A stretch of 64,000 nucleotides of DNA from Vicinamibacteria bacterium (lineage in GTDB: Bacteria; Acidobacteriota; Vicinamibacteria; Fen-336): contig JAMQGV010000022.1 of NCBI GenBank assembly GCA_025994075.1, forward strand, positions 28,053 through 92,052, read 5' to 3'. Below are positions 1 through 7,554 of this stretch, in pieces (position 1 is the first letter of the stretch; the number at the start of each line of letters is the position of its first letter). A program made the translations under genes and the position numbers. The notes under the pieces are model-generated. The model saw only the letters and a list, made by a program, of their open reading frames with translations, did not search any database and was not told where the DNA came from.

Positions 1-1231
1 ACCAGCCGTCGTTGGTGACGTTGACGAGCAGCTCCGCGCCGCCGCGCACGAACGCGCGGGACAGGTCGGGGAACACGGCCTCGTAGCAGATGAACGCGCC
101 CAGGCTGCCGCCCGGGCCGGCGGCCACCGCGGCCTCGGTGCCCGGCTCGAAGTCGGCGACCTGCTGCACCAGCTTGGCCGCGTAGCGGCCGCCGACGGTG
201 AGCAGCGGCTGCATCGGCACGTACTCGCCGAACGGCACCAGCCGCATCTTGCGGTAGCGCAGGGCGAGCTCGCCCTCGGGCGTGAGCAGCTTGGCACCCA
301 CGTACGGGCGGCGCCCGCCTTCGGCCGGGAACTCGAGGTCGTCGTTGCCGAACAGCACGAAGGCCCCGGTCTGGCGGGCCAGGGCCCGCAGCCGCGAGGC
401 GACCGCGGGGTCGTGGTCGAAGTAGGACGGAACGGCCGACTCGGGCCACACGATCAGCCGTGCGCCCTGCGCCGCGGCCTCGCGCGAGAGCCGCTCGTGG
501 CGGGCGACGTTGCGCTCGGCGAACTCGGGGTCCCACTTCTCGTCCTGGATCACGCTGGCCTGCACCAGGCCGACCCGCACCCGGCCCGTCTCCTGAACCG
601 GCGTCGCGAGCGCCCACGCGCCGAGCCCGCCCCAGGCGAGCAGCAGGCCCGCCGCGGAGGCGGTCGCCCTGCGGGCGTCCGCCGGCGAGACGAGAGCGAG
701 CGCCAGCAGCGCGTTGACGAGCACCACAAGGAACGACGCGCCGTAGACGCCGAACAGCGACGCCACCTGGGCGAACGGCAGCACGTCGATCGTCGCGTAG
801 CCGACCAGGCACCACGGGAAGCGGAAGAACGTGTGCGCGCGCAACAGCTCCGTGGCCGTCCACAGCACCGGCGCGAACAGCAGCCCGCGCGGCCCGAGCG
901 TCGCCACCAGCCGGCCCAGCGCCCAGCCGAACAGCAGCGGGAAGAGGGCGAACGCCAGGCACAGCAGCAGCATCACGACCATCGCGACGGGGGCCGCGAT
1001 GCGCCCGAACTGGATCACGGTGAGCGCGGTCCAGTACAGCAGCCCGAGCGCGGCGACGGCGCCGTGCAGGTACCCGAGCCGGAGCCCGCGCGCCGGGGCG
1101 GCGGCGATCGCGCACAGCAGCGGCACGAGCGCGACGAAGGCGACGGCTCCGTGCCCGAACTTGGGGAACGACAGCGCCAGCAGCACGCCCGACAGGACGG
1201 CCAGCGCGTGCGGCGCGCGCAGCCGGCTCAA
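1..1231 (-). CDS. lnt: Apolipoprotein N-acyltransferase (partial, C-terminus beyond window)
   Basis: Lnt transfers a fatty acyl group from phospholipid to the N-terminal cysteine of diacylated lipoproteins in the inner membrane, the last step of lipoprotein maturation. About six hydrophobic segments come first, then a nitrilase-fold domain. The three catalytic residues are recognisable: Glu in VWPESAVP, Lys in YRKMRLVPFGEYVP and Cys in GAFICYEAVFPD. The visible part ends at NVTNDGW, so only the extreme C-terminus is missing. The start is a TTG at 1231-1229 that overlaps the lipA stop (TTGA). No better start precedes the first hydrophobic segment, so translation is probably coupled to lipA. 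Last gene of a DUF4388-SPOR-lipA-lnt unit. Confidence 0.93.
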   Translation of the reverse strand, partial: MSRLRAPHALAVLSGVLLALSFPKFGHGAVAFVALVPLLCAIAAAPARGLRLGYLHGAVAALGLLYWTALTVIQFGRIAAPVAMVVMLLLCLAFALFPLLFGWALGRLVATLGPRGLLFAPVLWTATELLRAHTFFRFPWCLVGYATIDVLPFAQVASLFGVYGASFLVVLVNALLALALVSPADARRATASAAGLLLAWGGLGAWALATPVQETGRVRVGLVQASVIQDEKWDPEFAERNVARHERLSREAAAQGARLIVWPESAVPSYFDHDPAVASRLRALARQTGAFVLFGNDDLEFPAEGGRRPYVGAKLLTPEGELALRYRKMRLVPFGEYVPMQPLLTVGGRYAAKLVQQVADFEPGTEAAVAAGPGGSLGAFICYEAVFPDLSRAFVRGGAELLVNVTNDGW

Positions 1232-2112
1232 GCCCGGGCGCCTTCGACCCCGGCGTGGACCTCGAACGCGTTGAACGACGAGCGCACGAACACGCCCGAG
1301 TAGACCGTCGGGAAGCCCATTTCCAGCGCCCGCCGCTCCCACTCGGCGAAGCCCTCGGGCGGCACGTAGCGGGCGACCGGCGCGTGATGGCGGCTCGGCC
1401 GCAGGTACTGGCCGAGCGTCAGCACGTCGACCTCGGCCGCGCGCAGCTCGCGCAGCACGGCCAGGATCTCGTCGTCGTCTTCGCCGAGGCCGACCATCAG
1501 CCCGCTCTTGGTCACCTGCGCGGGCCTGACCGCCTTGGCCTTGCGCAGCAGCGCGAGCGACAGGGCGTAGTCGCCCTGGCGACGCACCTCGGGAAACAGC
1601 CGGGGCACGGTCTCGATGTTGTGGTTGAAGACGTCGGGGGCGGCGTCGAGCACGGCGCGCAGCGCGGCCTCGTCGCCGCGAAAATCGGGGGTCAGCACCT
1701 CGACCAGCACGCCGGGCAGCCGCCGGCGCAGCGCCTCCAGTGTGCGGGCGAACTGCGACGCGCCGCCGTCCTTCAGGTCGTCGCGGGCCACGGCGGTGAG
1801 CACCACGTAGCGCAGGCCCATCCGCGCCGCGGCTTCGGCGACCCGCTCGGGCTCGCCCGGGTCGAGCGGCAGCGGCTTCGCCGTCGCCACCGAGCAGTAG
1901 TCGCAGCGGCGCGTGCAGCGGTCGCCACCGAGCATGAAGGTGGCCGTGCCGCGCGAGAAGCACTCGCCGAGGTTGGGGCAGCGCGCTTCCTCGCAGACCG
2001 TGACCAGTTGCTCGTCGCGCAGCAGCACCCGCAGCGGGCGGGCGTGACGGGCGAGCGGGTCGCCCTTGCGCGCCCACTCGGGCAGCCGGACCAGCGGCGC
2101 CGGAGCGGCCAT
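1228..2112 (-). CDS. lipA: Lipoyl synthase
   Basis: Radical SAM enzyme that inserts two sulfur atoms into protein-bound octanoyl groups to make the lipoyl cofactor of 2-oxoacid dehydrogenases and the glycine cleavage system. 294 residues, a normal length. Both 4Fe-4S sites are complete: the auxiliary cluster cysteines C40, C45, C51 (CEEARCPNLGEC) and the radical SAM cysteines C66, C70, C73 (CTRRCDYC). The C-terminal RSS motif, whose serine ligates the auxiliary cluster in LipA, is also present. The ATG overlaps the stop of the SPOR gene (TGATG), and the 3' end overlaps the lnt start. No lipB is visible nearby. Confidence 0.97.
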   Translation of the reverse strand: MAAPAPLVRLPEWARKGDPLARHARPLRVLLRDEQLVTVCEEARCPNLGECFSRGTATFMLGGDRCTRRCDYCSVATAKPLPLDPGEPERVAEAAARMGLRYVVLTAVARDDLKDGGASQFARTLEALRRRLPGVLVEVLTPDFRGDEAALRAVLDAAPDVFNHNIETVPRLFPEVRRQGDYALSLALLRKAKAVRPAQVTKSGLMVGLGEDDDEILAVLRELRAAEVDVLTLGQYLRPSRHHAPVARYVPPEGFAEWERRALEMGFPTVYSGVFVRSSFNAFEVHAGVEGARA

Positions 2113-2771
2113 CAGTTGCGGACGATGAACGGCTTGAACTTCTCCTGGTCGCGCAGGCGGGCCATCACCCGCTCGGCCTCGGGCCGCGCGTCGTAGCGGC
2201 CGACGCGGACGTTGAAGAGGCCCTCGCCGGCCGGGGCCACGACGTAGGCCGAGAAGCCCTTGCCCTTGAGCCGGGTGGCGACGGAGTCGGCGCTGGCGCG
2301 GTCGCGGAAGGCGCCGACCTGGATGCTGAAGCTGCCGGCCGCGGGGGCGCTCGCCACCGCCTTGGCGGGCGCGGGGGTCGGCGTCGGCGCCGGTTTCGGA
2401 GTGGCGGTGGGGCGCGGGGCCGCCGTCGTCGGCGGGGCCGCGGTCGGCGTCGCGACGGGCACGGCCGTGGCGGCCGGCCGCGGGCTCGCCGCCGGCTTCT
2501 CGAGCACGTCGTCGGCCTTGTCGGACTCCAGGTTGCGGGGGAAGGTCAGCGAGTCGGCCGGCAGCGGCGTGGGCTTCGGCTCCTCGCTGACGATCTTCTC
2601 CTCGCGCACCTGTTGCGGCGCCGCGGGGTCGGGCGGCGCCTGCACGCCGCGTCCCACCATCACGCCGGCGAGGAAGGCCAGCACCAGGCCGGTGGCGCCG
2701 GCCAGGAAGTAGAAGACCAGCTGCTTGTTGGTGAGCTGGATCTCGTAGTAGTAGTCGTCCTGCTGGGTCAC
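2112..2771 (-). CDS. SPOR-domain membrane protein
   Basis: 219-residue bitopic inner-membrane protein. A short cytoplasmic N-terminus is followed by one membrane helix (about residues 18-42), a Pro/Ala/Thr-rich linker (about 75-140) and a C-terminal SPOR domain (about 146-219, starting GSFSIQVGAFRDRASA). SPOR domains bind denuded septal peptidoglycan, so a role at the division site like FtsN or DedD is likely, but the family alone does not show which. Starts with GTG at 2771, with a GAGG ribosome-binding site 5 nt upstream. Lies 19 nt after the DUF4388 gene and shares its stop with the lipA start, so the four genes probably form one operon. Confidence 0.85.
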   Translation of the reverse strand: MTQQDDYYYEIQLTNKQLVFYFLAGATGLVLAFLAGVMVGRGVQAPPDPAAPQQVREEKIVSEEPKPTPLPADSLTFPRNLESDKADDVLEKPAASPRPAATAVPVATPTAAPPTTAAPRPTATPKPAPTPTPAPAKAVASAPAAGSFSIQVGAFRDRASADSVATRLKGKGFSAYVVAPAGEGLFNVRVGRYDARPEAERVMARLRDQEKFKPFIVRN

Positions 2772-2790
2772 GCTGCCTCTTTCGCTCCTG

Positions 2791-3951
2791 CTAGGCGCCG
2801 AGCGCGCCGATCCGCTGCAGGCCCTCCTTGATGATGCCCGAGACCGCCGCTTCTTCGGCAGCGCCGTGGCGCTGGCGGACCGAGAGCTGGATCGCGAACA
2901 CCAGCTCGTTGAGCGCCGCCACCATCAGCGCCCGCCGCTGGTCGGAGGGCAGGTCGGCCACGTTGGCGAGCATCTGCTCGAAGTCGACCCGCCCGTAGTT
3001 GCGCAGGTCCACGCCGTCGAACAGCGACGCGTAGGAGACCGAGACCTCGCGGACCACGTCCTCCATCAGCGCGTCGACCTCCGCGCCGTGCCGCTCCTGC
3101 AGCGTCGCGTAGATGCGGTGGAACATCTGGTTGAAGCGCTCGACCACGTCCTCGAGGTCGAGGTCGCCCTGGGCGGCCTTCGCCTCCTGGCCCGCGCTCT
3201 CGGCCTCGGCCGGCAGGCTCCAGCGCACGACGCCGAGCACCTGCAGCGCCCACAGCGTGCGGCAGGTCTCGAAGTGGGTCAGGAACGAGACGTTGCAGAT
3301 CTGCTCGATCGTCGAGCGGCCGTTGACGTGGGCCAGCACCTCCTGCTCCTCGTGCGTCAGCTCGATGCGCAGGAGCACGTCGCGCCGCTCCGTCAGCGCC
3401 GGCACCGACAGGATGTTGCCGATGCCGCGCATGACCTGGGTCCACGAGCGGGTGCGGCGGATGCCCTCGAGGATCAGGTTCTCGGCGTTGATGTTGAGGG
3501 TGACGACGGAGTCGGCGTCGATCTCCTTCATCACGACCTCGTACTGGCCGTGGGTCCAGGTCAGCAGCTCCAGCAGCACCTCGCGGATCTGCTCCTCGAC
3601 CGTCGGAATCAGCTCGTCGGGGTCGATCGCCCCCATCTCGACCAGGATCGCGCCGAGGCGCCGCCCCGGGCGGATCATCTTCGACGCCTCGAGGTAGTCG
3701 CGGGCGGTGATCCGCCCCTTGAGCAGCAGCAGCTCGCCCAGGCGCTCGTCGGGGTCGGTGGAAGCCGCGTAGACGATGCGGCCGTCCTTCATGTAGATGC
3801 TCTTGGTGACCTCGGCGGTGCGGAAGGTCAGGATGCCGGTCTCGCCCGAGGCGAGCAGCGAGCGCAGCAGCGCCGGCACGCTCGAGGAGCGGATCTCCCC
3901 GCGCAGCGTCAGCGGCTCGTCTTCGGCGAGCTCGTAGCCCTCGTCGCTCAT
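2791..3951 (-). CDS. DUF4388 (PATAN-type) domain protein
   Basis: 386-residue soluble protein. The N-terminal region (about residues 10-110: LTLRGEIRSSSVPALL, TGILTFR, SIYMKDGRIVYA, RLGELLLLKGRI) matches the DUF4388/PATAN domain, which is common in Myxococcota and Acidobacteriota and often linked to signalling and gliding or polarity proteins. The middle has a winged-helix-like repeat about opening and tracking scores for ligand-free segments; the C-terminal third is helical and of unknown function. The ATG at 3951 is preferred because the frame remains open far upstream only by running antisense through tatA. The gene diverges from tatA across 63 bp that hold a promoter candidate for each direction. 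Exact function unknown. Confidence 0.8.
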   Translation of the reverse strand: MSDEGYELAEDEPLTLRGEIRSSSVPALLRSLLASGETGILTFRTAEVTKSIYMKDGRIVYAASTDPDERLGELLLLKGRITARDYLEASKMIRPGRRLGAILVEMGAIDPDELIPTVEEQIREVLLELLTWTHGQYEVVMKEIDADSVVTLNINAENLILEGIRRTRSWTQVMRGIGNILSVPALTERRDVLLRIELTHEEQEVLAHVNGRSTIEQICNVSFLTHFETCRTLWALQVLGVVRWSLPAEAESAGQEAKAAQGDLDLEDVVERFNQMFHRIYATLQERHGAEVDALMEDVVREVSVSYASLFDGVDLRNYGRVDFEQMLANVADLPSDQRRALMVAALNELVFAIQLSVRQRHGAAEEAAVSGIIKEGLQRIGALGA

Positions 3952-3963
3952 GAAGTCGAGGCA

Positions 3964-3972
3964 AGGGTAGCA
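3964..3972 (-). promoter_or_regulatory. Candidate extended -10 for the DUF4388 operon
   Basis: Reads TGCTACCCT on the minus strand: TGn followed by a TANNNT hexamer, ending 12 nt before the ATG. No convincing -35 is seen. One of several TGCTANNNT sites at unit starts in this window. Confidence 0.4.
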
Positions 3973-3995
3973 AAAGAAGCTGGCCCCGAGCCGCG

Positions 3996-4004
3996 TGCTA
4001 GGAT
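3996..4004 (+). promoter_or_regulatory. Candidate extended -10 for tatA
   Basis: Reads TGCTAGGAT, 10 nt before the tatA ATG, which predicts a transcript with a leader of only a few bases. The same nine bases occur upstream of typA (16980-16988). Confidence 0.45.
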
Positions 4005-4014
4005 TTCGACCGCA

Positions 4015-4350
4015 ATGTTCGGTACCCTCGGCGGCCCGGAGATCTTCCTGATCCTGGTGATCGCGCTGATCGTCTTCGGCCCCCGCAAGTTGCCCGAGAT
4101 CGGCAAGAGCGTGGGCAACATGATGAACGAGTTCCGGCGCGCCTCGAACGAGTTCCGGCGCACCGTCGAGGAGGAGGTCGAGGCGGACAAGCAGCGGGCG
4201 CTTCCGGCGCCGGTGCCGGGGCCCGTCGTCGAGCCGGTGCCCGACACGGTCCCGGTCGGATCGCCCGCCCCGGCCGACGCCGCCGCGCCCGCCCCGGCCG
4301 AAGAGCCGCCGCCCGCGGGCGCCGACGCGCCGCCCGCCGAGCCCCGCTGA
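4015..4350 (+). CDS. tatA: Twin-arginine translocase subunit TatA/TatB family
   Basis: 111-residue Tat component that helps form the pore for exporting folded proteins. It has the diagnostic short N-terminal helix (EIFLILVIALIVFGP), the FG-P hinge, then an amphipathic helix starting RKLPEIGKSVGNMM, a charged helix (to about residue 60) and a Pro/Ala-rich acidic tail. The hinge FGPRKLPEIG is found in both TatA and TatB of high-GC bacteria, so the subunit type is not certain from one copy. It lies 19 nt upstream of tatC, so the two likely form a minimal TatAC unit. No ribosome-binding site is visible before the ATG, consistent with a near-leaderless start. Confidence 0.92.
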   Translation: MFGTLGGPEIFLILVIALIVFGPRKLPEIGKSVGNMMNEFRRASNEFRRTVEEEVEADKQRALPAPVPGPVVEPVPDTVPVGSPAPADAAAPAPAEEPPPAGADAPPAEPR

Positions 4351-4369
4351 ACGAGGCGCGAAGTCACCC

Positions 4370-5134
4370 TTGGCCGGACGTCCCGACCCCGATCGCATGT
4401 CCTTCCTCGAGCACCTCGAGGAACTGCGCCAGCGCCTGCTGAAGTCCGTCATCGCGCTGGCGGCGGGGTTCGGCGTGTGCTGGGGCTTCCACGAGCAGAT
4501 CTTCCACTTCATGGTGCAGCCGCTGCGCACGGCCTACCCCGGCATCAAGCTGGTCGCCACCAGCCCGACGGAAGCGCTGATGCTGTTCATGAAGATGTCG
4601 TTCTTCGCGGGCATCTTCCTGGCCGCGCCGTTCGTCCTCTACCAGATCTGGGCCTTCGTGGCGCCCGGCCTCTACGCGCACGAGAAGCGCTACGTGGTCC
4701 CGTTCATCGTCTTCGGCACGCTGTTCTTCGTCGCAGGCGCGGCTTTCGGGCACTACTGGCTGTTCCCGCTGACCTTCCGCTTCCTCGGCGAGTTCGGCGG
4801 GGCGGACGTCGAGTACCTGCCCAAGATCAGCGAGTACTACACGTTCTACTCGTGGTTCCTGCTCGGGCTCGGGGTCGTGTTCCAGCTTCCCGTCGTGATC
4901 TTCGTGCTGGCGCGGATCGGGCTGGTGACGCCGGGGTTCCTGCTGCGGCACTTCCGTTGGGCGGTGCTGGCGGCCTTCGTGCTCGCCGCGATCATCACGC
5001 CGACACCCGACGTCGTCACCCAGTCGCTGCTGGCGCTGCCGATGCTGGGGCTCTACCTGCTCGGGGTGGTCGTCGCCTGGCTGTTCGGCAAGCCGCGGGC
5101 GAAGGCCGAAGTCAGCGCTCCGCCGGCAGCGTGA
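4370..5134 (+). CDS. tatC: Twin-arginine translocase subunit TatC
   Basis: TatC is the receptor that recognises twin-arginine signal peptides. 254 residues with six predicted membrane helices, the family hallmark FLEHLEELRQRLLK near the N-terminus and the conserved cytoplasmic segment FVAPGLYAHEKR, whose Glu is required for signal-peptide binding. The frame opens with TTG at 4370; an in-frame ATG at 4397 (MSFLEHLEEL) would also give the usual TatC N-terminus and may be the true start. Follows tatA. Its last 23 nt overlap the convergent DUF192 gene, so no terminator separates them. Confidence 0.96.
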   Translation: MAGRPDPDRMSFLEHLEELRQRLLKSVIALAAGFGVCWGFHEQIFHFMVQPLRTAYPGIKLVATSPTEALMLFMKMSFFAGIFLAAPFVLYQIWAFVAPGLYAHEKRYVVPFIVFGTLFFVAGAAFGHYWLFPLTFRFLGEFGGADVEYLPKISEYYTFYSWFLLGLGVVFQLPVVIFVLARIGLVTPGFLLRHFRWAVLAAFVLAAIITPTPDVVTQSLLALPMLGLYLLGVVVAWLFGKPRAKAEVSAPPAA

Positions 5135-5561
5135 AGCGGAGCACCGCTCCGCCTTGGACGCCGTGCTTCTTCGCCTGCCCGGCGTTCATCTCGACGACGT
5201 ACTCGGAGGGCCGGAAGGGCGTGTACGAGGGGCACGGGTCCTTCGTGCAGGGCGGGACGTTCTCCGCGAGGTCGACCACCTTGCCCTCCCCGTCGAGCCA
5301 GGCGATGTCGATCGGGAACTTGCAGTTCTTCATCCAGATCGAGTGGCGGTCGTTGTGGCCGAACACGAACAGCAGCACCCGGTCCTCGGGCAGCGACGGC
5401 CGGTACATCAGCCCCATCGCCCGCTCCGACGCCGAGAGCATCAGCTCGGCCGTGACCTCGCGCCCCGAGGGCAGCGTCAGCTTCGTGGTGGCGGGTCCGT
5501 CGCCCGCCGCAGCGAGGCACGCGACGGCGAGGCCCGCGGCGAGGTAGGCTGAGGCGCGCAT
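5112..5561 (-). CDS. DUF192 family exported protein
   Basis: 149 residues. A signal peptide (MRASAYLAAGLAVACLAAAG) is followed by a single DUF192 domain with the family signatures ERAMGLMYRPSLPED, FVFGHNDRHSIWMKNCKFPI and DIAWLDGEGKVVDL. The biochemical role of this family is not established. An upstream start at 5582 is possible, but the ATG at 5561 places the signal peptide correctly and lies 11 nt after a TGCTACGAT promoter-like site. That site sits inside the first codons of the divergent HEAT-repeat gene, whose ATG is only 5 bp away. The 3' end overlaps tatC. Confidence 0.88.
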   Translation of the reverse strand: MRASAYLAAGLAVACLAAAGDGPATTKLTLPSGREVTAELMLSASERAMGLMYRPSLPEDRVLLFVFGHNDRHSIWMKNCKFPIDIAWLDGEGKVVDLAENVPPCTKDPCPSYTPFRPSEYVVEMNAGQAKKHGVQGGAVLRFTLPAER

Positions 5562-5566
5562 ATCCA

Positions 5567-6832
5567 ATGCCGATCGTAGCATCGAGGACCGGAGAGCTCG
5601 CCGACCTGCTGGAGCGGCTGGGCGGCACCGACGCGGTCGCCCGCGACGCGGCGGCGGCGCGCCTGCTGCTGGTCGGCCGCCGCGCGCTGGCGCCGCTGCT
5701 GACCTGGCTGCCGGGCGCCAGCGCGTCGGGCCGCGAGGCCGCCGCCGGCCTGCTCGAACAGCTCCCCGGCGCCAGCGCCCTGCAGGCGCTGATCGACCTG
5801 CTGGACGACGAGAGCGACGCGGTGTCGGCCCGCGCGGCCGAAGCCCTGGCGGCGCGCAGCGATGCCGCGGCCGCGCTGCCGGCGCTGGAACGGGCGCTGG
5901 CGCGCCGCAGCCCCGTACCGCGCACCGCGCTGGCCGCCCTGGGGCGGATCGCGGCGGACCAGCCGGAGGCGCTGGGCCCGATCACCCGTCTCGCGCTCGA
6001 TCCGGCGGCGCCCCACGACCTCGGGCATGCGGCGCTGGGCGTGCTGAAGCGCCTGGCACCGCGCGAGGCCGCGGCGGTGGAGGCCGAGATGAAGGCGCGG
6101 CGCGCGGCTGCGGCCCCGGCGGCCGATCCGGCGCCCGCGGCTCCGGCCCCCGCGCCTCCCGCGCCTGCCCCGGCGCCGGCTCCCGCCGAGCCATCGCCTG
6201 CGGCGACAGGCTCGCTCGAGGAGTTGCGCCTCGCGCTGCGCGAGCCGGTGGCACCGGAGCGCGCGCTGAGGGCCGAACAGCTCGTCTCCGCGGTCGGCGG
6301 CGAGGCGCTCGCGGTCGCTCGCGGGGTCGCGCTCGCCTCGCACGATCCGCTGGCGCTGCGGGTGGCCGTCGAGGCGCTGGCCCTCGCCCCCCGCGCCGAC
6401 GCGGCGCCACGGCTGCTCGACCTGCTGGCGCGCCTCGCGTTCGAGGGCGTCGTCGCGCCGGACGCGCGGGCCGAGATCGCGGCCCGCGCCCATCGGGCCC
6501 TGGGCCGCCTCGGGTCGCGCCTCGCCCTGCACGACCTGCGCGATCGCCTGCGGGCGCGACCGCCGGTGGCGCTCCCCTTCCTGCTCGAGGCGGTCGCCGC
6601 CCTGCCGGACACCTCTCTGCTCGAGCCGCTGGCGGAGCTGCTGGCCGACGAGGTCGAGCCGCTCGGCGAGCTGCGGGCCACGACGGCGGGGTTGTGCACG
6701 ACGCTCCAGATCAGCACGCGCAGCCGGGTGGTGACCGCGCTGCCGGAGCGGGCGCGGGCCGCCCTTCGCGTGGCGCTGCTGCGCCCGCGGGGCCGGCGGA
6801 CGCACCCATCGGGGGAGGGACCCTCGTCCTGA
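5567..6832 (+). CDS. HEAT-repeat protein
   Basis: 421 residues, no signal peptide or membrane helix. Two blocks of Leu/Ala-rich helical repeats (about 8-180 and 215-385, for example LQALIDLLDDESDAVSARAA and TALAALGRIA) fit HEAT/PBS-lyase-like repeats that form a solenoid for protein binding. They are separated by a low-complexity Ala/Pro linker (about residues 186-212). No catalytic motif is visible. Function unknown; a scaffold or regulator is the usual role. The gene is divergent from DUF192 with only 5 bp between start codons, so its promoter must lie in DUF192 coding sequence. Confidence 0.75.
   Translation: MPIVASRTGELADLLERLGGTDAVARDAAAARLLLVGRRALAPLLTWLPGASASGREAAAGLLEQLPGASALQALIDLLDDESDAVSARAAEALAARSDAAAALPALERALARRSPVPRTALAALGRIAADQPEALGPITRLALDPAAPHDLGHAALGVLKRLAPREAAAVEAEMKARRAAAAPAADPAPAAPAPAPPAPAPAPAPAEPSPAATGSLEELRLALREPVAPERALRAEQLVSAVGGEALAVARGVALASHDPLALRVAVEALALAPRADAAPRLLDLLARLAFEGVVAPDARAEIAARAHRALGRLGSRLALHDLRDRLRARPPVALPFLLEAVAALPDTSLLEPLAELLADEVEPLGELRATTAGLCTTLQISTRSRVVTALPERARAALRVALLRPRGRRTHPSGEGPSS
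5573..5581 (-). promoter_or_regulatory. Candidate extended -10 for the DUF192 gene
   Basis: TGCTACGAT on the minus strand, ending 11 nt before the DUF192 ATG and lying wholly within codons 3-5 of the HEAT-repeat gene. Confidence 0.45.
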
Positions 6833-6855
6833 GCCCGGGCTGGCCCGAGCGGCTC
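6831..6855. terminator. Candidate bidirectional terminator hairpin
   Basis: Nested inverted repeat between two convergent genes: GAGCC-CGGGC-TG-GCCCG-AGC-GGCTC. It overlaps both stop codons. There is no T-tract on either side, so termination strength is uncertain. Confidence 0.35.
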
Positions 6856-7504
6856 AGCCCGCGAGCTTCTCCCCGCACTCGGGGCAGAACTTGGCCTTCG
6901 GCGAGACCTTCGCGTTGCAGGCCGGGCAGGCGTCTGACTGGGCGAGCTTCTTGCCGCACTCCGGGCAGAACCTGGCGCCGTGGGTCTCGGCGCTGCAGTC
7001 GGGGCACACGAGCTGGCGCTTCCGCTTCGTGTCGACCTTCGCGCCGCGGGCGCGGCCCGCCTCGTGGGCCACCTCGCGCGCGCCCTCCGCCTCGCCCGCC
7101 GCGCCGGCGGCTTCGGCCTCGACCTCGGCGCTCGGCGCGCAGTTGAAGCAGAGCCCCTTGTCGGCGTTCCAGCAGCGGGCGCAGACGTACTGCACGCAGC
7201 GGGCGCAGCGGTGGAAGTGCTTCTTGGCCTGGGCGATCGCGTCGCGCAGCGCGGCGTCGCGGGCTTCGCCGAAGCCGGACTCCGCCAGCCCGTCGACGGC
7301 CTCGCCCACGTTGCCGAGCATGCCGCCCAGCAGGCCGCTGGCCCGGCTCAGCCAGCCGCTGGCCTGGCCGCGGGTGTAGGCCACCCACGGGCTGCGCCAG
7401 GTGTCGTTGCAGCGTTCGCAGTGGAAGTCGAACTGGAAGCCGGCGTTGACGCCGGAAGAGACCGAACGGTCGGTATGGTTGTCGCTGAACTGGATCTCGC
7501 CCAA
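6854..7504 (-). CDS. Multi-zinc-ribbon protein
   Basis: 216 residues, not assigned to a named family. Cysteine pairs suggest four or five small zinc-binding units: CERC (about 29), CARCVQYVCARC with a following CFNC (about 100-120), and two consecutive C-terminal zinc ribbons CPDC...CPEC and CPAC...CPEC (about 165-211). The centre contains a Gly/Leu-rich amphipathic stretch (WLSRASGLLGGMLGNVGEAV). No catalytic motif. The frame opens with TTG at 7504 with GAGGA just upstream, and a TATAAC hexamer lies 26 nt before it. Probably a protein- or nucleic-acid-binding factor; role unknown. Confidence 0.75.
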   Translation of the reverse strand: MGEIQFSDNHTDRSVSSGVNAGFQFDFHCERCNDTWRSPWVAYTRGQASGWLSRASGLLGGMLGNVGEAVDGLAESGFGEARDAALRDAIAQAKKHFHRCARCVQYVCARCWNADKGLCFNCAPSAEVEAEAAGAAGEAEGAREVAHEAGRARGAKVDTKRKRQLVCPDCSAETHGARFCPECGKKLAQSDACPACNAKVSPKAKFCPECGEKLAG

Positions 7505-7530
7505 GGTTCCTCGCTCCTTCGGATGGGGCC

Positions 7531-7536
7531 GTTATA
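7531..7536 (-). promoter_or_regulatory. Candidate -10 for the zinc-ribbon gene
   Basis: TATAAC on the minus strand, with CTGAAC 16 nt upstream as a weak -35. It stands out as an AT-rich hexamer in very GC-rich DNA between two minus-strand genes. Confidence 0.4.
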
Positions 7537-7554
7537 CCCGAAACGCCAGCCTGT

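Noticed and set aside
3952..4530. Upstream extension of the DUF4388 frame to 579 residues
   Set aside because: It runs antisense through tatA and the start of tatC and gives low-complexity sequence; ATG 3951 starts exactly at the conserved domain.
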